Source: Ralstonia mannitolilytica (GTDB lineage: Bacteria > Pseudomonadota > Gammaproteobacteria > Burkholderiales > Burkholderiaceae). Taken from it: a DNA stretch of 64,000 nt. This document shows, piece after piece, positions 43,596 to 52,381 of the stretch. How positions within the stretch are numbered: position 1 is the stretch's first letter; every line of letters begins with the position of its first letter. Where the stretch lies: assembly GCF_905397375.1 (NCBI RefSeq), contig NZ_CAJPVG010000002.1:62001-126000 (forward strand), in the 5' to 3' direction. The translations under genes and the position numbers were made by a program. The notes under the pieces were generated by a model. That model had not been told where the DNA came from. It made no database searches and saw only the letters and a program-made list of their open reading frames with translations.

Positions 43596-44780
43596 CTATT
43601 GGCTGAACAGTCGGCCAAGCCTCGAAACGGCTTCTTCCAGATGGTCTATTGCGGTGGCGTATGACAGGCGGATGTAGTGCTGCGCCGTGTGCGGGCCGAA
43701 GTCCAGCCCCGGCACGAGCACGACCCCGGCGTCATGCAGCATCGACTGCGTGAGTGCGTCAGCATTGCCGGCGTGCGGGTGGTGCACGCCGCGGCAGTCG
43801 GCATACACATAGAATGCACCGTCCGGCTTGACGGGTACCTTGAAGCCCAGCGATTCCAGTGCCGGCACGATGAAATCGCGGCGGCGGCGGAATTCCGCCT
43901 TGCGGTCTTCGTAGATGGCCAGCGCCTGCGGCTCAAAGCAAGCCAGCGCCGCATGCTGCGCCACCGCCGAAGCGCAGATGAACAGGTTCTGCGCGACCTT
44001 CTCGAATTCGGGCACCAGCTCAGCAGGCGCGACGAGCCAGCCGAGGCGCCAGCCCGTCATGTTGAAGTACTTCGAAAAGCTGTTGATCGTGACGACATCG
44101 TCGCCGAAAGAGAGGGCGGAAACTGGCGCTTGGTCGTATGACAGACCCTGATAGATCTCATCGACGATCGTGAATCCGCCGCGCGCGCGCACCGTCTGCA
44201 CGATGTGCTGCAACTCGTCGGGCAGGATCGACGTGCCGGTCGGGTTGGACGGGGAAGCCAGCAGCACGCCCTGTGTGCGCTCACTCCAGTGGGCGGCGAC
44301 CTGTCCGGCCGTCAGCTGGAAACGGTCTTCCGGCCCCGACGGCACCAGCTTGGCCACGCCGTCGAAGGCCGCAACGAAATGCCGGTTGCACGGATAGCTC
44401 GGATCCGGCATCAGGACTTCGCCGCCGATCTCCACCAGCACCGCGCACGCCAGCAGCAGCGCTGCCGACGCGCCGGCCGTCACGATGATCCGCTCGGGCG
44501 CAATGTCGAGGCCGTACGTGGTCTGGTAGTAGCGCGCAATCGCCTCGCGCAGCGGGCGGATGCCGAGCGCCCCAGTGTATTGCGTGACGCCGCGCCGCAT
44601 GGCATCGACGGCGGCCTGCACGACGGGCTCGGCGGCCGTGAAGTCCGGCTCGCCGATGCCCATGTGGATGATGCTGCGCCCGGCCAATTCCAGCTCGCGG
44701 GCCTGCTTGGCCAGCTCCATCACATGGAAGGCGCGGATATTGGCCAGCCGGGCGGCCGTGTGCAGGCGGTGGGCATCCAT
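43596..44780 (-). CDS. Pyridoxal-phosphate aminotransferase, class I/II
   Basis: A 394-residue fold-type I aminotransferase. The PLP-binding Lys is in NSFSKYFNMTGWRLGW (near residue 234), with SNPTGTSILPDEL before it and the Arg of the carboxylate-binding site in HYIRLSYA near the end. It resembles aspartate/alanine-type transferases (AspC/AlaA group); the substrate cannot be settled from sequence. It lies 47 bp after nusB on the same strand and may be the end of the rib-nusB transcript. Confidence 0.85.
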   Translation of the reverse strand: MDAHRLHTAARLANIRAFHVMELAKQARELELAGRSIIHMGIGEPDFTAAEPVVQAAVDAMRRGVTQYTGALGIRPLREAIARYYQTTYGLDIAPERIIVTAGASAALLLACAVLVEIGGEVLMPDPSYPCNRHFVAAFDGVAKLVPSGPEDRFQLTAGQVAAHWSERTQGVLLASPSNPTGTSILPDELQHIVQTVRARGGFTIVDEIYQGLSYDQAPVSALSFGDDVVTINSFSKYFNMTGWRLGWLVAPAELVPEFEKVAQNLFICASAVAQHAALACFEPQALAIYEDRKAEFRRRRDFIVPALESLGFKVPVKPDGAFYVYADCRGVHHPHAGNADALTQSMLHDAGVVLVPGLDFGPHTAQHYIRLSYATAIDHLEEAVSRLGRLFSQ

Positions 44781-44827
44781 CTCGGGCGAAGCAGAGGAAG
44801 GGGAAACGAACAGCAGAACGCCGGAAT

Positions 44828-45295
44828 TTACCGGCGGGCGGCCACCTCGACCGCACGCACCTGGGCGGCCAGCTTGTCGAGCACGCCGTTGACGTACTTG
44901 TAGCCTTCCACGCCGCCAAAGGTCTTGGCCAACTCGACCGCCTCGTTGATCACGACCTTGTACGGGATGTCCAGGCAGTGCACCAGTTCGTATGCGCCGA
45001 CCAGCAGCGCAGCGCGCTCCACCGGCGAGAGCTCGGCTACCGGGCGGTCGAGGTACGGCGTGAAGGCCTCGGTGAGCGTCGTTTCTTCGCGGATGGCGCC
45101 GTGCAGCAGGGCATCAAAGTGGGCGCGGTCCGCCTTGTTGAAGCCCTGTGCGTCGTGCAGGTGCGCTTCTACCACGCCCGGATCGTTGCGGTTGAGCAGC
45201 CATTGGTACAGCCCCTGCAGCGCCAGTTCGCGTGCACGGCGGCGCGCGCTCTTGGCGGGCGCCTTGGTCTTGGCTGGGGAATTGTCTTGCGTCAT
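44828..45295 (-). CDS. nusB: Transcription antitermination factor NusB
   Basis: A 155-residue protein with the NusB helical fold: ARRRARELALQGLYQWLLNR at the start, VERAALLVGAYEL and IPYKVVINEAVELAKTFGGVEGY-type blocks (by position, about 90-140). It works with NusE on boxA RNA in rRNA antitermination. The Lys/Ala-rich leader (about residues 1-20) is longer than in E. coli. It follows ribH by 29 bp, the conserved ribH-nusB pair. Confidence 0.95.
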   Translation of the reverse strand: MTQDNSPAKTKAPAKSARRRARELALQGLYQWLLNRNDPGVVEAHLHDAQGFNKADRAHFDALLHGAIREETTLTEAFTPYLDRPVAELSPVERAALLVGAYELVHCLDIPYKVVINEAVELAKTFGGVEGYKYVNGVLDKLAAQVRAVEVAARR

Positions 45296-45324
45296 GAAAA
45301 AAGCCCTTGCGCGGATGCTCGCGC

Positions 45325-45819
45325 TTATTCGTTCTCGTCGTCCTGGCCGTGGTCCTGCAGGCCATGCAACGCATTGGTCAGATTGGCCATCTCGACAGCG
45401 GCACGGGCGCAGTCGCGGCCCTTCTCGCGGGTGCGGGCGTGGGCCTGGGCATCGGTGTCGGTGGTGAGGATGCCGTTGGCGATGGCGATGTTGAAATCCA
45501 GGCCGACACGCGTGATGCCCGCGCCGGACTCGTTAGACACCAGCTCGAAGTGGTACGTCTCGCCGCGGATGACGGCGCCGAGCGCGATCAGCGCATCGAA
45601 CTGGCCCGATTCGGCCATCTTTTGCAGTGCAAGCGGCACTTCCAGCGCGCCGGGCACGGTGACGAGCAGCACGTCTTCGCCGGCCACGCCGAGTTGCTCG
45701 AGCTCGTCGACGCATGCTTCGCGCAGTGCCTCGCACACGGGCTCGTTGAAACGCGCCTGGACGATGCCGATGCGCAAGCCTTCGCCGTTGAGATTGGTCG
45801 GGTAGAAGCCGTGGTCCAT
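45325..45819 (-). CDS. ribH: 6,7-dimethyl-8-ribityllumazine synthase
   Basis: A 164-residue lumazine synthase that joins the RibB product to the pyrimidine of the RibD pathway. The active-site segments are visible: IVQARFNEPVCEAL, VPGALEVPLAL, LGAVIRGETYHFELVSNE and FNIAIANGILTTD. The ATG at 45819 is chosen because the upstream frame is antisense-like and has no homology. It lies 92 bp after the ribB(A) gene and before nusB. Confidence 0.95.
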   Translation of the reverse strand: MDHGFYPTNLNGEGLRIGIVQARFNEPVCEALREACVDELEQLGVAGEDVLLVTVPGALEVPLALQKMAESGQFDALIALGAVIRGETYHFELVSNESGAGITRVGLDFNIAIANGILTTDTDAQAHARTREKGRDCARAAVEMANLTNALHGLQDHGQDDENE

Positions 45820-45911
45820 GGTGTATTCCGGTTTGGGTTGCCGCCGGGGCAACGTCACGAGATCAAGAAGCAGAAAACCAGCGCGGCAGCCGAGGCCGCC
45901 GCAGAAAATCC

Positions 45912-47042
45912 TCAATGCGTCGCCGCGTTGGCGGTCTCCGGGGTATCGGCCATCGACTGATACGCGGTGACCTCCAGGTCGTAGCCCGTCATGCTGGGCA
46001 GCTTGAGCGGCGAAGCCAGCACGCGCATCTTGCCCACGCCCACATCCTTGAGAATCTGCGCGCCGATGCCGTAGATGCGCGGGTCGGGTTTGGTGCGTGG
46101 GCGCTCGTGCGGGGCGTCCAGGGCACTGAACTGCGTAAACAGCCGCTCGGGCGAGTCGCCGCAATTGAGCAGCACGACCACGCCGGTCGGCGCCGCCTGC
46201 ACGGCACGCAAGGCGGCCGGCACACTCCACGAGTGCGTCGTGCGCTGGCATTCGAGCAGATCGAGCACCGACAGCGGCTCGTGCACGCGCACCAGCGTCT
46301 CCGTGCCGGGGCTTGGGGTGCCCTTGACCAGCGCCAGATGGGCGCGGCCGGCGGCACGGTCCCGGAAGGCAACGGCGCGGAAGTTACCGAACTGCGTTTC
46401 CATCGTGCGCTCACCCACGCGCTCGACGATGCTCTCGGTGCGGCTGCGGTATTGGATCAGGTCGGCAATCGTGCCGATCTTCAGGCCATGCTCCTTGGCG
46501 AACTCCACCAGATCCGGCAGGCGCGCCATGGTGCCGTCGTCCTTCATGATTTCGCAGATGACCGAGGCGGGCGACAGCCCAGCCAGCGCGGCCAGATCGC
46601 AACCGGCTTCGGTGTGACCGGCGCGCATCAGCACGCCGCCGGGCTGGGCCATCAGCGGGAAGATGTGGCCGGGCTGCACCAGGTCTTCGGGCTTGGCATC
46701 GCGGGCGACGGCGGCCTGCACGGTGCGGGCGCGGTCGGCGGCGGAAATGCCGGTGGTCACGCCCTCGGCAGCTTCGATCGACACGGTGAAGTTGGTGCCA
46801 TGCGGCGTACCGTTGCGGCTCACCATCAGCGGCAGATCGAGTTGGCGGCAGCGATCAGCGGTGAGCGTCAGGCAGATCAGCCCGCGGCCGAAGCGCGCCA
46901 TGAAGTTGATGGCCTCGGGCGTGACGTAATCCGCCGCCAGGATCAGGTCGCCTTCGTTCTCGCGATCTTCCTCGTCGACCAGGATGACCATCCGGCCGGC
47001 GCGGATTTCGGCAATGATTTCTTCAACTGTGGCGATCGACAT
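45912..47042 (-). CDS. ribBA: 3,4-dihydroxy-2-butanone-4-phosphate synthase with degenerate GTP cyclohydrolase II domain (RibBX type)
   Basis: A 376-residue fusion. The N-terminal RibB domain is complete: VDEEDRENEGDL, the GTNFTVS block and MRAGHTEAGCDLA. The C-terminal half has the RibA fold length but lacks the zinc ligands: where GTP cyclohydrolase II has a GxC...RCDCG pattern, this protein has HEPLSVLDLLECQRTTHSWS. Such proteins are known as RibBX, with RibB activity only. The upstream open frame before the ATG at 47042 is ignored because RibB homology begins at MSIATVEEII. A separate RibA is expected elsewhere. Confidence 0.9.
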   Translation of the reverse strand: MSIATVEEIIAEIRAGRMVILVDEEDRENEGDLILAADYVTPEAINFMARFGRGLICLTLTADRCRQLDLPLMVSRNGTPHGTNFTVSIEAAEGVTTGISAADRARTVQAAVARDAKPEDLVQPGHIFPLMAQPGGVLMRAGHTEAGCDLAALAGLSPASVICEIMKDDGTMARLPDLVEFAKEHGLKIGTIADLIQYRSRTESIVERVGERTMETQFGNFRAVAFRDRAAGRAHLALVKGTPSPGTETLVRVHEPLSVLDLLECQRTTHSWSVPAALRAVQAAPTGVVVLLNCGDSPERLFTQFSALDAPHERPRTKPDPRIYGIGAQILKDVGVGKMRVLASPLKLPSMTGYDLEVTAYQSMADTPETANAATH

Positions 47043-47173
47043 GGCGTGGCAGGGCTGCGCGCCGCCGGCCGACCCCCGCGTATTCGTATCGATGGGGCGC
47101 CGCGCGACTGCATAAATGGGAAGCCCGCTATTGTACGCCAAGGCGGCCGAGGCAATGCCCCGGCGGCGGGGGC

Positions 47174-47809
47174 TTAGGCGCTCGCGGCCGGCGCCAGGGT
47201 CGTCTGGCTCAGCATGCGCTCGACATAGCGGGCGATCAGGTCGATCTCGAGGTTGACCTGGCTCCCAGCCTTCAGGTGCTTGAGGGTGGTGACGGCGACC
47301 GTATGCGGGATCAGGTTGATGGAGAATTCGCAGCCGTCGGCGTCATCGCGCACACTGTTGACGGTCAGGGACACGCCATTCACCACGACAGAGCCCTTGT
47401 ACGCCAGATACTTGCCGAGTTCCGCAGGCGCGCGCACGCGCAGCTCGTGAGACTCGCCCACCGGCGCGAAATGTGTAACGGTGCCAAGACCGTCGACGTG
47501 GCCAGACACCAGATGGCCGCCGATGTGGTCGGCCAGCCGCAGCGCCTTCTCCAGATTGACCTCGCCGGGGCGTTCCAGCCCGACGGTCTTGGAGAGCGAT
47601 TCACGCGAGACGTCGACGTCGAATCGGGTGTCGGTCTTGGCCACGACCGTCATGCAGGCGCCCTGGATGGCGATCGAATCGCCCAGCGCCACGTCCGCCA
47701 GCGGCAGGCCGCCGGCGTCGATGGACAGGCGCACGCCCGCATCAGGGTTGGCACCCAGCGGCGTGACGGTTTCAATACGGCCAACTGCGGCAACGATTCC
47801 CGTGAACAT
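47174..47809 (-). CDS. ribE: Riboflavin synthase, alpha chain
   Basis: A 211-residue protein with two lumazine-binding repeats, the first starting MFTGIVAAVGRIE and the second near residue 98 (GHLVSGHVDGLGTV). Conserved Cys and Asn positions (SIAIQGACMTVV, VVNGVSLTVN) are present. It disproportionates two lumazines to riboflavin. It follows ribD by 5 bp and precedes ribB(A) by 131 bp. Confidence 0.95.
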   Translation of the reverse strand: MFTGIVAAVGRIETVTPLGANPDAGVRLSIDAGGLPLADVALGDSIAIQGACMTVVAKTDTRFDVDVSRESLSKTVGLERPGEVNLEKALRLADHIGGHLVSGHVDGLGTVTHFAPVGESHELRVRAPAELGKYLAYKGSVVVNGVSLTVNSVRDDADGCEFSINLIPHTVAVTTLKHLKAGSQVNLEIDLIARYVERMLSQTTLAPAASA

Positions 47810-47814
47810 GGTGG

Positions 47815-48927
47815 TCAGTCTGTAGGGTTGCGGCGCGCCAGGATGCGGAGGTCGCCCCCGATGCGCGAGATGTCATGAAAGAAGAACTCGGCCGCGCCTT
47901 CCAGTGTCTGCAGCGGCCCCATATTGAACATGCCCTGGCCCGAACCCAGAACCTTGGGCGCCAGGTAGACCAGGATTTCGTCGACCAGCCCCTCGCGCAG
48001 CAATGAGCCGTTGAGCTTGAAGCCGGCTTCGACGTGCAGTTCGTTGATCTCGCGGCGGCCGAGCTCGCGCAGCATGGCGGCCAGATCGACCTTGCCGTCG
48101 GCGTTGGGCAGGAGGATGACCTCTGCGCCGCGTTCGGCCAGCGCGCGCATGCGGCCGGCTTCCGGGTGGGCGGCAAAGATCAGTGTGGGTTCGTGGTGGC
48201 CGTCGGTGGTGAGGATGTGCGCGTCGAGCGGCACGTCCAGCTGGGAATCGATCAGCACGCGGCGTGGCTGGCGCGGGGTGGAAACGGCCCGCACCGTGAG
48301 GCGAGGATTGTCTTCGCGCACTGTGCCGATGCCGGTGAGGATGGCGCATGCACGGGCGCGCCAGCGGTGCCCGTCGTTACGCGCTTCGGTTTCGGTGATC
48401 CATTGGCTGATGCCGTTGTCCAGCGCCGTGCGGCCATCCAGCGATGCCCCGACCTTCACGCGGACCCACGGCGTGCCGCGCGTCATGCGCGAGACGAAGC
48501 CGATGTTCAACTCGCGCGCCTCACGCTCCAGCAGGCCGCAACGCACGTCGATGCCGGCATCCCGCAGCCTTTGCAGGCCGCGCCCGGAGACGGCGGGGTT
48601 CGGATCCTCCATGGCGGCCACCACGCGGGCGATACCCGCTTCGACGAGCCGATCCGCGCAGGGCGGGGTGCGGCCGAAATGGCTGCAGGGCTCCAGCGTC
48701 ACATAGGCGGTGGCACCCCGCACATCTTCGCCGCGCGATTGGGCATCCTTGATGGCCTGGATTTCTGCATGATCCTGGCCGGCGGGCTGCGTATAGCCTT
48801 CGCCGATGACGGTGTCGCCGCGCACGATCACGCATCCGACGCGCGGATTGGGCGTGGTGGTAAACAGGCCCTTCTCGGCCAGCGCCAGGGCGCGCTGCAT
48901 CATGGCGTGGTCGAAATCGGAAAACAT
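47815..48927 (-). CDS. ribD: Bifunctional riboflavin biosynthesis deaminase-reductase
   Basis: A 370-residue RibD. The N-terminal deaminase domain has HAEIQAI and EPCSHFGRTPPC (zinc ligands and catalytic Glu); the C-terminal reductase starts near residue 150 (WVRVKVGASLDGRTA) and contains LNGSLLREGLVDE. It carries out steps two and three of riboflavin synthesis. The ATG at 48927 starts FDHAMMQRALALAEKG, the usual N-terminus. It follows the FimT-type gene of the left pilin cluster by only 22 bp, so read-through from the pilin operon is likely. Confidence 0.95.
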   Translation of the reverse strand: MFSDFDHAMMQRALALAEKGLFTTTPNPRVGCVIVRGDTVIGEGYTQPAGQDHAEIQAIKDAQSRGEDVRGATAYVTLEPCSHFGRTPPCADRLVEAGIARVVAAMEDPNPAVSGRGLQRLRDAGIDVRCGLLEREARELNIGFVSRMTRGTPWVRVKVGASLDGRTALDNGISQWITETEARNDGHRWRARACAILTGIGTVREDNPRLTVRAVSTPRQPRRVLIDSQLDVPLDAHILTTDGHHEPTLIFAAHPEAGRMRALAERGAEVILLPNADGKVDLAAMLRELGRREINELHVEAGFKLNGSLLREGLVDEILVYLAPKVLGSGQGMFNMGPLQTLEGAAEFFFHDISRIGGDLRILARRNPTD

Positions 48928-48949
48928 GGGCGTGAAGCGGTGGTTGCGG

Positions 48950-49510
48950 TTAAGGGTCGTCGTCAGCGGTATCCGTGCAACGGCCGCGGCTCGTGGCCGG
49001 GTCGCAGATGCGAGGGCGGCCGGCAGCGTTGATGACCACGTTGCGCCGATGTCGCCCACAGGTGAGGGTCAGCGTGGCACCGTTCACGTCGGACATCCGT
49101 GAGTATCCCACAGCCTCGTAGGAAAGCGTGCCACGCCCCAGGTTGGTCGTGAGGCTGACGGCGGGCATCGTCGGCAGTGCAACGGCGGTCAGTTTCCTGC
49201 CGTTTGACGAGGGCGCCCCGTCCGGTGCCGCCAGTGGCAATTCCGTCAACGCCCATCCGGTAGCCCAGCTGGCGTTTTCCCTCGGGCCGAGCTGCGTCTG
49301 GACATGCCGCCGTTGGGCCGTCGCCTGAGCCAGCGAAACGGTGCTCATCAAGCGCTGGGCGAGGAGTTCGACGGTCTCGCGCTGCCATCGGTCGATGATC
49401 GACGGCACGGCAAGCGCGGCCAGCACGCCAACAATGGTGAGCACGATTGCCAGTTCCAGGAGCGTCACGCCCGCCTGGCAGTGGCGCTGGCGGTGCGTCA
49501 CGGCCAGCAT
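48950..49510 (-). CDS. fimT: GspH/FimT-type minor pseudopilin
   Basis: A 186-residue type IV pilin-like protein. The prepilin site is AG|VTLLELAIVLTIVGVLA with Glu at +5, followed by a variable globular domain ending in a Cys-containing region (CDPATSRGRC). The ATG at 49510 overlaps the preceding pilin stop by 13 bp and gives a leader of 13 residues; the longer upstream frame is antisense-like. Probably part of the minor-pilin tip complex that primes pilus assembly. Last pilin gene before ribD. Confidence 0.85.
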   Translation of the reverse strand: MLAVTHRQRHCQAGVTLLELAIVLTIVGVLAALAVPSIIDRWQRETVELLAQRLMSTVSLAQATAQRRHVQTQLGPRENASWATGWALTELPLAAPDGAPSSNGRKLTAVALPTMPAVSLTTNLGRGTLSYEAVGYSRMSDVNGATLTLTCGRHRRNVVINAAGRPRICDPATSRGRCTDTADDDP

Positions 49511-49902
49511 GCGGGATCGTCGGGGATGCGCTCGCCGGTGCTGCGCAGGGCGAGAAACGGGCAGTCCGGATCGGGGGTGTGCGGGACGGCCATCACTTGG
49601 ACGCACTGGGAGATCGGCAGGCTTCCGTTGACGCCCGTGCACACCTGCGGAGGAAAGATGGTGTAGCCGTCCGCCCGCGTCATGGGGCCCGGAGACCGCG
49701 AATCATCCGTTGCGTACGTGCCGGTGCGCGCGTGTCGCAGCTCCAGTTGGGACAGCGTAGCGACCAACGCGGCGCCCGCCGCGGCCCGGTGCGTGCGCTT
49801 CCAGTAGGCCGGCCACGTTGAAGTCGCCACGAATGCCAGCACGGCCGCAATGACCAGCACGGCCATCACCTCAACCAACGTGAACCCACGCAAGCGATGC
49901 AT
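49498..49902 (-). CDS. pilE: PilE-like minor type IV pilin
   Basis: A 134-residue pilin with a six-residue leader, MHRLRG|FTLVEVMAVLVIAAVLA and Glu at +5. The C-terminal half has two cysteine pairs (QVCTGVNGSLPISQCV and DDPACWP), compatible with a disulfide loop. It follows the PilY1-type gene with a TGATG overlap. The same PilY1-then-PilE order is seen in the right-hand cluster. Confidence 0.85.
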   Translation of the reverse strand: MHRLRGFTLVEVMAVLVIAAVLAFVATSTWPAYWKRTHRAAAGAALVATLSQLELRHARTGTYATDDSRSPGPMTRADGYTIFPPQVCTGVNGSLPISQCVQVMAVPHTPDPDCPFLALRSTGERIPDDPACWP

Positions 49903-51737
49903 CAGCGCGTCCCTGCTTCGGTGACTTCACGCCAGCTCAATCGCCCAAGCTGGCGCGTATAGCTGCGCGATTCGAGCCGCTGCGCGCGTCCGCCGGTGAG
50001 TTGCCACATCGTTGTGTGGACGGCTTGCACTGCGACCCCGCCGGGCACGTGCGCGGGTGGCGCGGCGTGCATGGTGATGAGCGGCGTGCCGGTCAGGACA
50101 TGACCAGTGCGGCCCTCCTCGTTGGGCGGCAGGCCCGTGCGCGGATCGAGCAGGTAGGCCCGTTCCCGGCCGCTCGCGTCTCGTGTGGTAAGCAACACGC
50201 CGTGCGTGCCGGCCACTGTGAGGTCATCGACGGCCTCGCCTTTCGGCAGGTCGATGTGCCAGCCATTGGACGCACCGCCGCCTCCGTCGGCGCGGATGAC
50301 GACACCATCGGCGTCTTCATTGGCGTTCAGCCTGGAAAGACTGTCGCGCGACAGGTTGCCCGATGTGCCGGTGTCAGCAACGCCATACACGGTGGCGGCG
50401 CCGTGGGCGTCGATCGCGGTGAACACCAGCAGCGGGCCGCCTGCCGTTGCGGCCAGCAGGATGGGGCCCAGCACGCGCTGAAGCGAGCCGCCGCGCGAGG
50501 TCGCCTTGAAGAACGGCGTACGCCGTTGCGTTTCATTCGTCCCCAGGGCTTGTCGCCAGGTGGGACCGTGGCTCAGGTCGAAACGCCAGATCTGGCCTTG
50601 GGTATCAGCCGCATAGGCGAGGGTGGCGGTCCCTTGCGGGCCGAGCGCCACGGCGGGGGCGCCGAGCCCACCCCGGCTTGCGGCTCTGGGCACCGTCATG
50701 GCATGGGCCGTGCGACCGGGCTGCCACGGCGAGGTACGCGGCTGGTCCAGCGCGAGCAGCAGCAGGCGGCTGTCTGCATTGGCATCCCCTTCACCGTTGC
50801 CGCTGATGGCGAACCACCGGGCCGGACCATTGTCGCTGTCGGCCAGCGGAACAACGGGGATGGGGCCGTCGACGCGGCCCACGGAGACGTCGTCACTGCC
50901 GTCATAGGCGAGCATCGGTACGGGCCCGGACCACGTGGGGTCGGTAATGTCCACGAGGAACAGACCAGGGCCCATGGCGCCGTTCGCGCAGGTCAGCACC
51001 GAATGCCATTGCGCGCCGGTCCATGCGTCTGCAGCGAACGGGCGGCGGCACACTGGTGCCGGTACCGGTTGCCCCGGTGACGTGTTCCGGGCGGCGGTCG
51101 GCAAGACGGCGTCGGACATGACGGCAAAGCGTTCTGCACCGGTCAGCGCATCAAAGCCGTGCAGCATGCCGTCGTTGGCGCCCACATAGACCATCCACGG
51201 CCGACGGGCGTGCGCTTGCCGGAACGCCGCATGGCGCGCATCGAGCACGAAGCCCGGTGGCCCGAGCAACTGCACGCGCGCGCCTCGCATGGCGCCGAGC
51301 ACGGAAGCGCGTGGCCGCAGGCCGCGATCGCCGTATTCGCCGTTGCGCACGCCGCGCAGGTAGTCGATGCGCTGGCGGCCCAGCTTTTCGTCGGCGTCGA
51401 TGGCGGCCTGCTGAGGGGCCGAGAGGGCCTCCCAACGCAGCGGCACGGGCACGCGGGACGTCGACTCGCCAGCGCGGAAGGTCCAGAGTTGCCGTGCGTC
51501 TACCGCAGTGCGATCGAGAAGGCGGCCTGCTTCCCACAGATCCGTCGGGGCGGACGCGTCCGGTGTGCCTAGCGTTGGCAGGAACCGCATGCCCCGCAAC
51601 TGGCCGCTCCAAGCGTCGCCGCCACGCGCGATGACGACCTGCGTGGGCAACCGGCCTGCGGGATGGTCGAGGCTGGCGGCGGGCGTCGACCCGGCCAGCG
51701 CAGTGGCGAGCCACACACCAATGTGTCGCGCGCTCAT
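49902..51737 (-). CDS. pilY1: Compact PilY1-like protein (C-terminal propeller only)
   Basis: A 611-residue exported protein (signal peptide ending near residue 21, TPAAS). It consists almost only of the PilY1 pre-propeller segment (LRGVRNGEYGDRGLRPRASV, then MVYVGANDGMLHGFDALTG) and the C-terminal beta-propeller (YAADTQGQIWRFDLS near 385). The large N-terminal adhesive region is missing. The propeller's usual calcium loop (DxDxDG just before this repeat) reads PQGTATLAYAAD here and seems lost. PilY1 sits at the pilus tip and regulates retraction. The ATG at 51737 begins a clear signal peptide. Confidence 0.85.
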   Translation of the reverse strand: MSARHIGVWLATALAGSTPAASLDHPAGRLPTQVVIARGGDAWSGQLRGMRFLPTLGTPDASAPTDLWEAGRLLDRTAVDARQLWTFRAGESTSRVPVPLRWEALSAPQQAAIDADEKLGRQRIDYLRGVRNGEYGDRGLRPRASVLGAMRGARVQLLGPPGFVLDARHAAFRQAHARRPWMVYVGANDGMLHGFDALTGAERFAVMSDAVLPTAARNTSPGQPVPAPVCRRPFAADAWTGAQWHSVLTCANGAMGPGLFLVDITDPTWSGPVPMLAYDGSDDVSVGRVDGPIPVVPLADSDNGPARWFAISGNGEGDANADSRLLLLALDQPRTSPWQPGRTAHAMTVPRAASRGGLGAPAVALGPQGTATLAYAADTQGQIWRFDLSHGPTWRQALGTNETQRRTPFFKATSRGGSLQRVLGPILLAATAGGPLLVFTAIDAHGAATVYGVADTGTSGNLSRDSLSRLNANEDADGVVIRADGGGGASNGWHIDLPKGEAVDDLTVAGTHGVLLTTRDASGRERAYLLDPRTGLPPNEEGRTGHVLTGTPLITMHAAPPAHVPGGVAVQAVHTTMWQLTGGRAQRLESRSYTRQLGRLSWREVTEAGTR

Positions 51738-52381
51738 GGTTCTGCCACCCGGGGCCGGTACACCGTCTGCAGCATCACGTTGACGGGGGTGTCCTCCGCA
51801 TTGCCATCGGCATCTACGCTGGCGGGGCCAAAGCCGATCGCCGTGATCCGGAACAGCCAGGGCCTGCGCGGGGCACCGGCGTGCATCCACTGGCCAGGCA
51901 ACGCATCGGGTATGGGTTCGATCACGTAGCGGGCGGCGAGTGTCTTCCGCCCCGTGACGGCATGGCTCGGCGCGAGCGCGATCGCGTGAGCGTCGCTTCG
52001 AGCCAGTTGCGCGAGCGCAGCGGCGGACTCACCCTGCAAAGGCCAGCACAGCCCCCGGGCGGCGCCTTCGCCGCATGCGCCTGGAGCAAAGCCGCTCAAC
52101 GTGACGGGGTTCAGCGCGGCGATGCGCGCAGCGTCTGGCGCGGCACGGCAGTCTTCGCTGCGGTACGGCGTGTCGGTGGCGATGGCGATTTCGCACTCGG
52201 CCGCCGTCAACGCCGATTCCGCTTCGCGCAGAGCGACCGCACGGTCTGCGGCCAGGGTCGCGCGGCGCAGGTGGTCCTGGCTCAGATGCAAAGCGGTCAG
52301 CATCAACAGCCCGATGATGAGCAGTGGGCCGACCACAGCGATCATCGAGAAGCCATGGGCTTTTGCGGGGCGGCTCAGCAT
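51734..52381 (-). CDS. pilX: PilX-like minor pilin
   Basis: A 215-residue protein with a hydrophobic N-terminal helix after a short leader (AHG|FSMIAVVGPLLIIGLLML). Glu at +5 is absent, as is usual for PilX/GspK-like pseudopilins. The rest is a globular domain with Cys pairs (SEDCRAAPD, GACGEGAARGLCW). Overlaps PilW upstream and PilY1 downstream by a few bases. The upstream frame to 52765 reads through pilW and is ignored. Confidence 0.82.
   Translation of the reverse strand: MLSRPAKAHGFSMIAVVGPLLIIGLLMLTALHLSQDHLRRATLAADRAVALREAESALTAAECEIAIATDTPYRSEDCRAAPDAARIAALNPVTLSGFAPGACGEGAARGLCWPLQGESAAALAQLARSDAHAIALAPSHAVTGRKTLAARYVIEPIPDALPGQWMHAGAPRRPWLFRITAIGFGPASVDADGNAEDTPVNVMLQTVYRPRVAEP

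Noticed and set aside
47043..47173. FMN riboswitch before ribB(A)
   Set aside because: The gap is only 131 bp and lacks the conserved RFN element blocks; the gene is inside an operon after ribE.
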